A program made the translations under genes and the position numbers. DNA of 64,000 nucleotides from Burkholderia sp. FERM BP-3421 (lineage in GTDB: Bacteria; Pseudomonadota; Gammaproteobacteria; Burkholderiales; Burkholderiaceae). This document shows, in pieces, positions 1-8,683 of the stretch (position 1 is its first letter; the number at the start of each line of letters is the position of its first letter). Location of the stretch: the NCBI RefSeq assembly GCF_028657905.1, contig NZ_CP117781.1, forward strand, positions 2,480,001 to 2,544,000, written 5' to 3'. Below the pieces are notes generated by a model. The model saw only the letters and a program-made list of their open reading frames with translations, was not told the DNA's origin and ran no database searches.

Positions 1-965
1 AGCTTCGCGCGCGGGTCGTAGTTCTTGTAGACGCGGTGACCGAAGCCCATCAGCTTCACGCCCGAGTTCTTGTCCTTGACCTGCTTGATGAACTCGGGGA
101 TGTTGTCCGGCGAGCCGATCTGCTCGAGCATGTTCAGCGCGGCTTCGTTCGCGCCGCCGTGCGCCGGGCCCCACAGACACGCGATACCGGCCGCGATACA
201 CGCGAACGGGTTCGCGCCCGACGAACCGGCGAGACGCACGGTCGAGGTCGATGCGTTCTGCTCGTGGTCCGCGTGCAGGATCAGGATGCGGTCGAGCGCG
301 CGCACCAGCACGTCGTTGACCTTGTACTCTTCGCACGGGTTCGAGAACATCATGTGCATGAAGTTCGCGCTGTACGACAGCGAGTTCTTCGGATACACGA
401 ACGGCTGGCCGGTGCTGTACTTGTACGCCATCGCGACGAGCGTCGGCAGCTTCGCGATCATGCGGATCGCCGACACTTCGCGGTGACGCGGATCGTTGAT
501 GTCGAGCGAGTCGTGGTAGAACGCGGACAACGCGCCGACCGCGGCGACCAGGATCGCCATCGGGTGCGCGTCGCGGCGGAAGCCGCGGAAGAAGAAGTGC
601 ATCTGCTCGTGCACCATCGTGTGCTTCGTGACCGTGTCGACGAATTCCTTCTTCTGCGCGGCGTTCGGCAGTTCGCCCTTCAGCAGCAGGTAGCACGACT
701 CGAGGAAGTCGGCGTTCTGCGCGAGGTTGTCGATCGGGTAGCCGCGATACAGCAGCTCGCCCTTGTCGCCGTCGATATAGGTAATCGCCGAATTGCACGA
801 CGCCGTCGACATGAAGCCCGGGTCATACGTGAACTTGCCGGTCTGGCCGTACAGCTTGCGGATGTCGATCACATCCGGGCCCATCGTGCCCTTGTAGATC
901 GGCAGTTCGACGCTCGGCGAGTTATCGCTGAACGATAGCGTGGCTTTTACATCAGACGGAGTCAT
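1..965 (-). CDS. gltA: Citrate synthase, 3' end outside window
   Basis: Condenses oxaloacetate and acetyl-CoA to citrate in the TCA cycle, in the cytoplasm. The minus strand is open from an ATG at 965 to the window edge, giving about 321 residues of a protein usually near 430, so the C-terminal quarter is missing. The N-terminal domain typical of the large hexameric (type II) enzymes is present, followed by a conserved stretch containing MGFGHRVYKNYDPRA. The ATG is preceded by a good ribosome binding site, GAGGATG. It is the last gene of the sdhC-sdhD-sdhA-sdhB-sdhE-gltA run, 53 bp after sdhE, so it is probably co-transcribed with succinate dehydrogenase. Confidence 0.96.
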   Translation of the reverse strand, partial: MTPSDVKATLSFSDNSPSVELPIYKGTMGPDVIDIRKLYGQTGKFTYDPGFMSTASCNSAITYIDGDKGELLYRGYPIDNLAQNADFLESCYLLLKGELPNAAQKKEFVDTVTKHTMVHEQMHFFFRGFRRDAHPMAILVAAVGALSAFYHDSLDINDPRHREVSAIRMIAKLPTLVAMAYKYSTGQPFVYPKNSLSYSANFMHMMFSNPCEEYKVNDVLVRALDRILILHADHEQNASTSTVRLAGSSGANPFACIAAGIACLWGPAHGGANEAALNMLEQIGSPDNIPEFIKQVKDKNSGVKLMGFGHRVYKNYDPRAK

Positions 966-1018
966 GGCACATCCTCAATCGAAAATTAGAAACGGGATTC
1001 GATAACGGAGCAGCGCGG

Positions 1019-1291
1019 TCAGGCACTGCGCAGCATCTCCAGCAGCCGGGACACATCCGGGCCTGCAAGGTCGCCTTCTGGTTCCCTGCGCGCGAGCAGC
1101 AAGTCCATCAGGTCGTTGTCGCTCAGATCGAGCAGGCGCGTGAGCGCGCCCACGTCTGCATCGGTGAGGTCATGCTCGTGGCTGCGGAAGAAACGCTCGA
1201 AAATGAGATCGTTCTCCAGCAGGCCGCGCCGCGCGCGCCAGCGAAGGCGCGCGCGGCGGTGCGGGTTGGACTGGTGCGACGGATCGTCCAT
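1019..1291 (-). CDS. sdhE: Succinate dehydrogenase assembly factor SdhE
   Basis: A 90-residue protein of the SdhE/YgfY (Sdh5) family, whose members assist covalent attachment of FAD to the SdhA flavoprotein. The family hallmark RGxxE appears as RRGLLEND near residues 22-29, followed by the short acidic helical bundle expected for the family. The ATG lies one base beyond the sdhB stop codon and gltA follows, so it is translated as part of the sdh operon. Family and neighbourhood agree, leaving little doubt about the role. Confidence 0.93.
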   Translation of the reverse strand: MDDPSHQSNPHRRARLRWRARRGLLENDLIFERFFRSHEHDLTDADVGALTRLLDLSDNDLMDLLLARREPEGDLAGPDVSRLLEMLRSA

Positions 1292-1292
1292 G

Positions 1293-1994
1293 TCAAACCG
1301 CGCGGCGAACCATCAGTTCCTTGATCTTGCCGATCGCCTTCGTCGGATTGAGGCCCTTCGGGCACACATCGACGCAGTTCATGATCGTATGGCAGCGGAA
1401 CAGACGGTACGGATCTTCCAGGTTGTCGAGGCGCTCGGCGGTCGCGTTGTCGCGGCTGTCCGCGATGAAGCGGTAAGCCTGCAGCAGGCCCGCCGGGCCG
1501 ACGAACTTGTCCGGGTTCCACCAGAAGCTCGGGCACGACGTCGAGCAGCTCGCGCACAGAATGCACTCGTAGACGCCGTCGAGTTCGTCGCGCTCTTCCG
1601 GCGACTGCAGGCGCTCCTTCTCGGGCGGCGGCGCGTCGTTGATCAGGTACGGCTTGATCGAGTGGTACTGGTTGAAGAAGTGCGTCATGTCGACGATCAG
1701 GTCGCGCACGACGGGCAGGCCCGGCAGCGGGCGCAGCACGATCTTCTGCGGCAGGTCGTTCAGGTTCGTCAGACAGGCAAGACCGTTCTTGCCGTTGATG
1801 TTCATCGCGTCCGACCCGCACACGCCCTCGCGGCACGAGCGGCGGAACGACAGCGTCTCGTCGACCGCCTTCAGCTTGACGAGCGCGTCGAGCAGCATGC
1901 GCTCGTGCTCGAGATCCAGCTCGTACGTCTGCATCCGCGGTGCGGCGTCCTTGTCCGGATCGTAGCGGTAAATTTCAAAAATGCGTTTGGCCAT
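1293..1994 (-). CDS. sdhB: Succinate dehydrogenase iron-sulfur subunit
   Basis: The electron-transfer subunit of complex II, 233 residues, bound to the inner face of the cytoplasmic membrane. All three cluster motifs are visible: the 2Fe-2S motif CREGVCG with Cys54 and Cys59, plus Cys74; the 4Fe-4S motif CILCASCSTSC in the middle; and the 3Fe-4S region CHTIMNCVDVCPKG near the end. It passes electrons from the SdhA flavin to quinone at SdhC/SdhD. It lies 21 bp after sdhA and one base before sdhE in the same operon. Length is normal for the family. Confidence 0.97.
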   Translation of the reverse strand: MAKRIFEIYRYDPDKDAAPRMQTYELDLEHERMLLDALVKLKAVDETLSFRRSCREGVCGSDAMNINGKNGLACLTNLNDLPQKIVLRPLPGLPVVRDLIVDMTHFFNQYHSIKPYLINDAPPPEKERLQSPEERDELDGVYECILCASCSTSCPSFWWNPDKFVGPAGLLQAYRFIADSRDNATAERLDNLEDPYRLFRCHTIMNCVDVCPKGLNPTKAIGKIKELMVRRAV

Positions 1995-2015
1995 TTCGGA
2001 TTCCTTGGACTCGGC

Positions 2016-3791
2016 TTAGAACGTACGTGCCTTCGGCGGCACGGATTCGACCGTCAGCGGTTTCATTTGAACAGGCTTGTAGTCGAGGCGGTCGCCTTCG
2101 CTGTACCACAGCGAGTGGCGCAGCCAGTTCTCGTCGTCGCGGTGTTCGTAGTCGCTGTGCGCGTGCGCGCCGCGGCTTTCCTTGCGGGCCTCCGCCGACA
2201 CCATCGTCGCGCGGGCCACTTCGATCAGGTTCGCCAGTTCCAGCGCCTCGACGCGCGCGGTGTTGAACACCTTCGACTTGTCCTTCAGGTGGACGTGCTC
2301 GGCACGTTCCTTCAGGCCGGCCATCTGGTCGACGCCTTCCTTGAGCAGCGCCGAGGTGCGGAACACGCCCGCGTGCTTCTGCATCGTCGCGCGGATGTCG
2401 TTCGCGATATCCTGCGTGTACTCGCCCGACGACGACTTGTCGAGCTTGTTCAGGCGCTCGAGCGCGAAGTCGGCGGCATCGGCCGGCAGCGGCTTGTGGT
2501 CGCGCTGGTTCTTCACGTGCTCGACGATATGGTTGCCGGCCGCGCGGCCGAACACCACGAGGTCGAGCAGCGAGTTCGTGCCGAGGCGGTTCGCGCCGTG
2601 CACCGACACGCACGAGCATTCGCCGACCGCGTAGAAGCCGTTGACCGGCTCCTTGTGGTCGCGCGACGTGCCGACCACCTGGCCGTGGATGTTGGTCGGG
2701 ATGCCGCCCATCTGATAATGGATGGTCGGGACGACCGGAATCGGTTCCTTGATGCAGTCGACGTTCGCGAACTTCAGCGCGATCTCGCGGATCGACGGCA
2801 GACGCTTCATGATCGTCTCGGCGCCGATGTGCGACAGGTCGAGCAGCACGTGGTCCTTGTTCGGACCGACGCCGCGGCCTTCCTTGATTTCCTGGTCCAT
2901 CGAGCGCGACACGAAGTCACGCGGCGCCAGATCCTTCAGGGTCGGCGCGTAGCGCTCCATGAAGCGCTCGCCGTTCGCGTTGCGCAGGATCCCGCCTTCG
3001 CCGCGCACGCCTTCGGTGATCAGCACGCCCGCGCCCGCCACGCCCGTCGGATGGAACTGCCAGAACTCCATGTCCTGCAGCGCGATGCCCGAGCGGGCCG
3101 CCATGCCGAGGCCGTCGCCGGTGTTGATGAACGCGTTGGTCGACGCCGCGAAGATCCGGCCCGCGCCGCCCGTGGCGAACAGCGTGGTCTTGCCTTCGAG
3201 GATGTAGACGTCGCCCGTTTCCATTTCGAGGGCGGTCACGCCGAGCACGTCGCCGTCCGCGTCGCGGATCAGGTCGAGCGCCATCCATTCGACGAAGAAC
3301 TGCGTCTTCGCCGCGACGTTCTGCTGGTACAGCGTGTGCAGCAGCGCGTGGCCGGTGCGGTCGGCCGCCGCGCACGCGCGCTGGACCGGCTTCTCGCCGT
3401 AGTTCGCGGTGTGGCCGCCGAACGGACGCTGGTAGATGGTGCCGTCCGCGTTGCGGTCGAACGGCATGCCGAAGTGTTCCAGCTCGTACACGACGTTCGG
3501 CGCTTCACGGCACATGAACTCGATCGCGTCCTGGTCGCCGAGCCAGTCGGAGCCCTTGATCGTGTCGTAGAAGTGGTAATGCCAGTTGTCCTCGCTCATG
3601 TTGCCGAGCGACGCGCCGATCCCGCCTTGCGCGGCAACCGTGTGCGAACGGGTCGGGAACACCTTGGACAGCACGCATACCGACAGGCCCGCGCGCGACA
3701 GTTGCAGCGACGCGCGCATCCCCGAGCCGCCCGCGCCGACGATCACCACGTCGAACTTGCGACGCGGCAGGGAAGTTTTGATTGCAGCCAT
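2016..3791 (-). CDS. sdhA: Succinate dehydrogenase flavoprotein subunit
   Basis: The catalytic subunit of complex II, 591 residues, oxidising succinate to fumarate. The Rossmann FAD motif GAGGSG is at residues 19-24. The SHTVAAQGG segment contains the histidine (near residue 50) that carries the covalent FAD in this family. HPTG and the arginine-rich active-site region further on are also present. The gene starts four bases after sdhD and precedes sdhB. FAD attachment would use the sdhE product encoded two genes downstream. Confidence 0.98.
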   Translation of the reverse strand: MAAIKTSLPRRKFDVVIVGAGGSGMRASLQLSRAGLSVCVLSKVFPTRSHTVAAQGGIGASLGNMSEDNWHYHFYDTIKGSDWLGDQDAIEFMCREAPNVVYELEHFGMPFDRNADGTIYQRPFGGHTANYGEKPVQRACAAADRTGHALLHTLYQQNVAAKTQFFVEWMALDLIRDADGDVLGVTALEMETGDVYILEGKTTLFATGGAGRIFAASTNAFINTGDGLGMAARSGIALQDMEFWQFHPTGVAGAGVLITEGVRGEGGILRNANGERFMERYAPTLKDLAPRDFVSRSMDQEIKEGRGVGPNKDHVLLDLSHIGAETIMKRLPSIREIALKFANVDCIKEPIPVVPTIHYQMGGIPTNIHGQVVGTSRDHKEPVNGFYAVGECSCVSVHGANRLGTNSLLDLVVFGRAAGNHIVEHVKNQRDHKPLPADAADFALERLNKLDKSSSGEYTQDIANDIRATMQKHAGVFRTSALLKEGVDQMAGLKERAEHVHLKDKSKVFNTARVEALELANLIEVARATMVSAEARKESRGAHAHSDYEHRDDENWLRHSLWYSEGDRLDYKPVQMKPLTVESVPPKARTF

Positions 3792-3795
3792 TCTT

Positions 3796-4164
3796 TTAAA
3801 CTCTCCAGAGAATCTGCGCGGCGTAGCCCGCGCTCGCGAGCAGCCAGACGATGGTCAGCGATTGCAGCACGAGGCGCGCGCCGACGGGCTTCACGTAGTC
3901 CATCCAGATGTCGCGCACGCCGACCCACGCGTGATAGAACAGCGCGAGCAGCGTGACGAAGGTCGCGAGCTTCATCCACTGGGTCGAGAAGATCGACGCC
4001 CAGCCTTCATACGAGAAGTCGCGCGCGGTGAAGAACCAGGCGAGCAGAATCACCGTGTAGATCGCCATGATGGTGGCGGTGACGCGCTGCGCGAGCCAGT
4101 CGCGCAGGCCGTAGTGCGCGCCGACGACGAGGCGCTTCGAACCGATTCGATTGGGGGCTGACAT
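3796..4164 (-). CDS. sdhD: Succinate dehydrogenase membrane anchor subunit
   Basis: A 122-residue membrane protein with three predicted transmembrane helices, one of the two anchors that bind haem b and quinone. The segment HAWVGVRDIWMDYVKP near residues 82-97 is the usual SdhD signature, and an RLVVGAHYGLRDWLAQR-like start follows a short N-terminus. It lies four bases after sdhC and four bases before sdhA, so its translation is tightly linked to its partners. Sequence divergence among SdhD proteins is high, but position in the operon settles the assignment. Confidence 0.94.
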   Translation of the reverse strand: MSAPNRIGSKRLVVGAHYGLRDWLAQRVTATIMAIYTVILLAWFFTARDFSYEGWASIFSTQWMKLATFVTLLALFYHAWVGVRDIWMDYVKPVGARLVLQSLTIVWLLASAGYAAQILWRV

Positions 4165-4168
4165 ATTC

Positions 4169-4585
4169 TTAGAATGCTCCGAACAGTTTGAGCGCGACGA
4201 CGACCGTCAGGGCGATCGACACGACGAACACGACGACCGCCGTCCGCTTGCCGCTTTCCTTCGTGACCGCATCGTGGCTGACGTCCATCAGCAGGTGGCG
4301 GACACCGGCGCAGAAGTGATGCAGGAACGCCCATGCGAGCGCGAGCACGATCAGCTTGACGACGATGTTGGAGAGGAAGGCCTTGAATACCTCGAAGCTG
4401 AGTTCGGAGGTGAGGCTCTGGTCGAAGAGGTACAGCAGGAATGGAAGCGCCAGGAACAGCAAGGCGCCGCTGACCCGGTGAAGAATCGAAAGCTTGGCTG
4501 CGAGCGGCAACCGATAATTGAGCGTGATGTCGCCGAAGCCGATGTTCCGGTACTCCGGTCTCGGTTTTCTTACTGCATCAGTCAT
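4169..4585 (-). CDS. sdhC: Succinate dehydrogenase cytochrome b556 subunit
   Basis: A 138-residue three-helix membrane subunit. The N-terminal RPEYRNIGFGDI segment and the RVSGALLFLALP helix are typical of SdhC, and HHFCAGVRHLLMD near residues 89-102 contains the histidine expected to ligate haem b. It is the first structural gene of the operon; the 157 bp up to the regulator stop at 4743 should hold the operon promoter. No clear operator could be recognised there. Confidence 0.95.
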   Translation of the reverse strand: MTDAVRKPRPEYRNIGFGDITLNYRLPLAAKLSILHRVSGALLFLALPFLLYLFDQSLTSELSFEVFKAFLSNIVVKLIVLALAWAFLHHFCAGVRHLLMDVSHDAVTKESGKRTAVVVFVVSIALTVVVALKLFGAF

Positions 4586-4742
4586 GCTAGACCCCCTACT
4601 ATGTTGTCACACTAATCTGTAATTTTAGCGCCTTTTCATACCGCGCTGCAGCGAAAACCCGCTCGGGATCGTTGCGCGACGCGGAACAAAGGCGGCCCGG
4701 AACCTGCTTGGCGCGTGGGAACGCCGTCGGCCCGCACCCGAA

Positions 4743-5571
4743 TCAGCTCAGGTCGTTCTGATAGTAGTACCCGGTTGTGACATACCAACCCCTCCGCACT
4801 TCCACAGGCCGATCCCCGTATGTATACGACACCCGCTCGACCGACAGCAGCGGAAATCCCGAAGGCACCCTCAGGATCTCGGCCACCCACGGCTCCGCCG
4901 CCACCGCGCGGATCTTCTCCGAGGCGCGGATCATGCGCGTGCCGAACTCGCTCTCGAACATCGCGTAGAGCGGCCCCCTTGTACTCGCTCAGGCGTTCGA
5001 ACGTCAAGCCGCGGAACATCGCGCCCGGCAGCCAGATTTCGTCGAGCACGGTGACTTCGGAGTCGAATTCGAGGAGGCGGCGCACCTGCACGACCGGGTC
5101 GGCGGGCTTCAGGTCGAGTTGACGGGCGATCTCGGCGGGCGCGCGCATCCGGCGGCACTCGAGCAGGCGGCTCACGTGCGGGTGCTCGACGCCGTCGTCG
5201 GCCAGCAGGCGCAGGAAGCGGAACTGCGCGCGCTCCTCGCTGTGGGTCGCGACGAAGGTGCCCTTGCCCTGCCGGCGCACCAGCAGGTTGTCCGACGCCA
5301 GTTCGTCGATCGCCTTGCGCACCGTGCCCTGGCTGACCTTGTAGCGGGCCGCCAGCTCGACCTCGCTCGGGATGATCTCGCCTGGCTTCCACTCGCCCGT
5401 CTCGAGGCCCTGCGTGATCAATGCCTTGATCTGCTGGTAGAGTGGGCTGAAAGTCGGCGAAGGCGACGGCGCGGGCGCGGCTTCGCCGCCGCCCTGGCCG
5501 GCCGCCGCGCCCGTGGCGGCCGCGCCGCCCGGATTTGCCGTGTTCGCCTGGTTCGATGTCATGGCGCGCAT
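4743..5571 (-). pseudogene. GntR-family regulator, broken by one-base insertion
   Basis: The N-terminal half has a GntR winged-helix domain (around residues 45-110, with ARYKVSQGTVRKAIDEL as recognition region) and the start of a UTRA ligand-binding domain, so the family is HutC-like. After SEYKG the frame is lost at a run of five C (4974-4978; G on the coding strand). Removing one base restores a 275-residue protein ending at 4743 with the usual UTRA C-terminus. As written, translation instead runs on to 4636 with nonsense. It lies between the sdh-gltA operon and mdh and probably regulates one or both. Either it is a recent pseudogene or the extra base is a sequencing error. A second ATG at 5562 is an alternative start. 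Confidence 0.8.
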
Positions 5572-5620
5572 TTCAACATAAACCCGGGTTTTACGTCCAG
5601 TTCATTCCCGGCAAAACATC

Positions 5621-5636
5621 TGTCTTATATAAGACA
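5621..5636. promoter_or_regulatory. Perfect 16-bp palindrome, likely GntR operator
   Basis: TGTCTTATATAAGACA is a perfect inverted repeat in the 289-bp gap between the divergent GntR gene and mdh. HutC-type GntR regulators bind AT-centred palindromes of this form flanked by GT and AC. Position suggests autoregulation of the regulator and perhaps control of mdh. This is inferred from shape and place, not from a known site. Confidence 0.55.
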
Positions 5637-5860
5637 TAAGATACCGTTTGACTTTGGCGGGCCCGGCTCCTACACTCCGGGGCGAGCAAGGGTTCGCGGG
5701 CTGCAAAGCGCGTCCCGGGCCTCGCGCCTCGTCCTGTCTTCAGGCGTATCGCGCCAGCATCCGCGACTCCTCCGCCCTGCTTTAAAAGCAACGCGACACA
5801 TAACGCGCATAGAATGGCGTTTTTCCTAGCGTCCCACGCTCATCGTCCTGGAGATTTTCA

Positions 5861-6844
5861 ATGGCTAAGCCCGCAAAGCGCGTTGCCGTCACCGGCGCCG
5901 CAGGTCAGATCGCTTACTCGCTGCTGTTCCGCATCGCGAACGGCGACCTGCTCGGCAAGGACCAGCCGGTCATCCTGCAACTGCTCGACCTCCCGCAAGC
6001 CCAAGCCGCCGTCAAAGGCGTCGTGATGGATCTCGATGATTGCGCGTTCCCGCTGCTCGCGGGCGTCGTGATCACCGACGATCCCAAGGTTGCCTTCAAG
6101 GACGCCGACGTGGCGCTGCTGGTCGGCGCCCGCCCGCGCTCGAAGGGCATGGAACGCAAGGACCTGCTGTCCGCCAATGCCGAGATCTTCACGGTCCAGG
6201 GCGCGGCCCTGAACGAAGTCGCCAGCCGCGACGTGAAGGTGCTGGTGGTCGGCAATCCGGCCAACACCAATGCGTACATCGCGATGAAGTCGGCGCCGGA
6301 CCTGCCGAAGAAGAACTTCACGGCCATGCTGCGCCTCGACCACAACCGCGCGCTGTCGCAGCTCGCCGCCAAGTCGGGCAAGCCGGTCGCGTCGATCGAG
6401 AAGCTCGCCGTGTGGGGCAACCACTCGCCGACGATGTACCCCGACTTCCGCTTCGCGAGCGCCGAGGGCGAATCGCTGCTGAAGCTGATCAACGACGACG
6501 TGTGGAACCGCGATACGTTCATCCCGACCGTCGGCAAGCGCGGCGCGGCGATCATCGAGGCGCGCGGCCTGTCGTCGGCGGCGTCGGCGGCCAACGCGGC
6601 GATCGACCACGTGCGCGACTGGGTGCTCGGCACCAACGGCAAGTGGGTCACGATGGGCATCCCGTCGGACGGCTCGTACGGCATCCCCGAAGACATCATC
6701 TACGGCGTGCCGGTCGTCTCTGAAAACGGCGAATACAAGCGCGTCGAAGGCCTCGAAATCGACGCGTTCTCGCGCGAGAAGATGGACGGCACGCTCGCCG
6801 AGCTGCTCGAAGAGCGCGACGGCGTCGCGCACCTGCTGAAGTAA
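5861..6844 (+). CDS. mdh: Malate dehydrogenase (NAD)
   Basis: Oxidises malate to oxaloacetate in the TCA cycle; cytoplasmic. The 327-residue protein has the dinucleotide-binding GAAGQIAY loop near residues 11-18. The [15 protein letters not shown] mobile loop, catalytic Asp in RLDHNRAL and catalytic His in WGNHSPTMY are also in place. The length fits the cytosolic-type enzyme found in beta-proteobacteria. The ATG has a GGAGA ribosome binding site nine bases upstream. It opens the plus-strand TCA block and faces the GntR gene across a palindrome-bearing gap. Confidence 0.97.
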
Positions 6845-6987
6845 GCCGGTTGCAAGCCGGGCGCGTCCGGGCGATCCCGGGCGCGCCGCCCCCGATCCGA
6901 TCCGAACGGGCTTTGCCGGCGCCTCGCGCCCGCCAGAGCCCGCCCGAATCCGATTTTTTCACGCTGGTCTAGATCCGAAGCACAACG

Positions 6988-7992
6988 ATGTCCGCGCTCA
7001 CCCCCGCTGAAGTGCTGTACGACGGCGCTTCGCCCCCCACGATCCTGCCCTGCTGCGATCACTACGCGGGCAGCGAAAAATTGATGCTCAAGTCGCTTGC
7101 GCTGCAGGCGGAACTGGGGCCGATCTTCGACCTCACCCTCGATTGCGAGGACGGCGCCGCCGTCGGCGAGGAAGCCGCCCATGCGGAGCGGGTCGCCGCC
7201 TTGCTCGGCAGCGACGCGAACCGGTTCGGCCGCGTCGGCGCGCGCATCCACGACTTCACCCACCCCCACTGGCGCGACGACGTCCGCACCATCCTGCGCG
7301 CGGCCCGCCCGCCTGCCCACCTGGCGCTGCCGAAGGTCGGCGGCGCGGCCGACGCCGCCGAGATGTGCGCGTTCATCGAAGGCACGCGCCGCGAGCTGGG
7401 CATCGCGCAGCCGATCCCGATCGACGTGCTGATCGAGACGCACGGCGCGCTCCGGCAGGTCGACCAGATCGCCGCGCTGCCGGGCGTCTCGACGCTGAGC
7501 TTCGGGCTGATGGATTTCGTCTCCGCCCACCACGGCGCGATTCCCGACAGCGCGATGCGCTCGCCCGGCCAGTTCGAGCATCCGCTCGTGCGCCGCGCGA
7601 AGCTCGAGATCGCCGCGGCCTGCCATGCGCACGGCAAGACGCCGTCGCACAACGTGAGCACCGAGGTGCGCGAGATGCGGGTCGTCGCCGACGACGCGCG
7701 GCGCGCACGCGACGAATTCGCCTTCACGCGGATGTGGAGCATCCATCCGGCGCAGATCCCCGAGATCGTCGCCGCGTTCGCGCCGCGCCACGACGAAGTC
7801 GCCCTCGCCGCCGCGATCCTGCTGGCCGCGCAGGCGGCCGACTGGGGCCCGACGCGCCACGGCGACGCGCTGCACGACCGCGCGAGCTACCGCTATTACT
7901 GGTCGGTGCTGCGCCGCGCGCATGCGGCGGGCCGGCCGCTGCCCGCAGGGGCCGCGCCATGGTTCGGCGCGGCGGCGGGCGGGCACGGTTGA
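6988..7992 (+). CDS. HpcH/HpaI aldolase family (CitE-like) lyase
   Basis: A 334-residue protein of the HpcH/HpaI aldolase/citrate lyase beta-chain family, a TIM-barrel group that cleaves CoA esters such as malyl-CoA or citramalyl-CoA using Mg2+. The family signature LDCEDGAA (around residues 51-58) and the later IETHGALRQVDQIA and TRMWSIHPAQI segments, which hold metal and substrate ligands, are present. It lies 143 bp after mdh and before prpD and acnA. A role in C4/C5 acid or propionate metabolism is likely, but the substrate cannot be read from the sequence. No citrate lyase alpha or gamma subunit is nearby, so true citrate lyase activity is unlikely. Confidence 0.85.
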   Translation: MSALTPAEVLYDGASPPTILPCCDHYAGSEKLMLKSLALQAELGPIFDLTLDCEDGAAVGEEAAHAERVAALLGSDANRFGRVGARIHDFTHPHWRDDVRTILRAARPPAHLALPKVGGAADAAEMCAFIEGTRRELGIAQPIPIDVLIETHGALRQVDQIAALPGVSTLSFGLMDFVSAHHGAIPDSAMRSPGQFEHPLVRRAKLEIAAACHAHGKTPSHNVSTEVREMRVVADDARRARDEFAFTRMWSIHPAQIPEIVAAFAPRHDEVALAAAILLAAQAADWGPTRHGDALHDRASYRYYWSVLRRAHAAGRPLPAGAAPWFGAAAGGHG

Positions 7993-8157
7993 GACAGGCG
8001 TTGTGCGCATGCGATAACCGGTCGAAAACTTGCTGTAAGTGCGGCCAAATAGGCGAAAATAGCGGCCGCTGCGCGCTTACGGGGCGCGTGCAGTTCAACC
8101 CGGCGGGCACGCGTTCCGTCCGCCCTTGTTAACTGATAAACGAAAGGTTCTGACTCC

Positions 8158-8667
8158 ATGAAGAAACTGCTGATCGCCACCGCCATCGGCGCCTTGTCCG
8201 CCACGATGCTGGTCACGGCCCCGAGCGCATTCGCGCAGGCATCGTCCACGACTGCGACGAAGAAAGCCACCGCCAAGCGTCCGGCGCCGAAGAAGCAGCT
8301 GATCCCGCGCAGCAAGAAGGCTCGCGCGGCCGCCGCGGCCAAGGTCGATCCGATGCCGGAAGGCGCGGTGAAGTGGTCGTGCAAGGAAGGTCTGTCGTAC
8401 GACCTCGCCGGCGACATGAAGCGCGACCAGATCGTAACCGTGCACTGGGCCAACAAGAACTACAAGCTGCCGCGCCAGACGACCACGACGGGCGCGGACG
8501 TGTTCTACGATCCGGCGAGCGGCCTCAAGCTGGTCGTGATCCCGACCAAGGGCATGCTGTTCAGCGACAAGGACGACAGCCGCCTCGCCGACGAGTGCAA
8601 GACCGCCGAGATGGCGCAGGGCACGCCGGCGCCGACCCAGTCGAACGAACTGAAGCCGGGCAACTAA
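8158..8667 (+). CDS. Exported protein of unknown function
   Basis: A 169-residue protein with a clear Sec signal peptide: two lysines, a hydrophobic core and a cleavage region around APSAFAQA, near residue 26. The mature N-terminus is rich in Ala, Lys and Pro. The rest has conserved-looking segments such as VKWSCKEGLSYDL and VFYDPASGLKLVVIPTKG and two cysteines. I do not recognise a functional family. It sits between the CitE-like gene and prpD on the same strand, 16 bp before prpD, so it may be co-transcribed with metabolic genes although its product is periplasmic. Confidence 0.8.
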   Translation: MKKLLIATAIGALSATMLVTAPSAFAQASSTTATKKATAKRPAPKKQLIPRSKKARAAAAAKVDPMPEGAVKWSCKEGLSYDLAGDMKRDQIVTVHWANKNYKLPRQTTTTGADVFYDPASGLKLVVIPTKGMLFSDKDDSRLADECKTAEMAQGTPAPTQSNELKPGN

Positions 8668-8683
8668 GCCGCCGGCCCGCCCG

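Noticed and set aside
1116..3956. A very long plus-strand open frame opposite sdhA/sdhB, and similar ones opposite acnA (10132-12939), mdh (5858-6832) and gnd (35969-37450)
   Set aside because: They are antisense frames kept open by high GC codon bias. Their translations are Arg/Val/His-rich and match no family, while the opposite strand is clearly coding.
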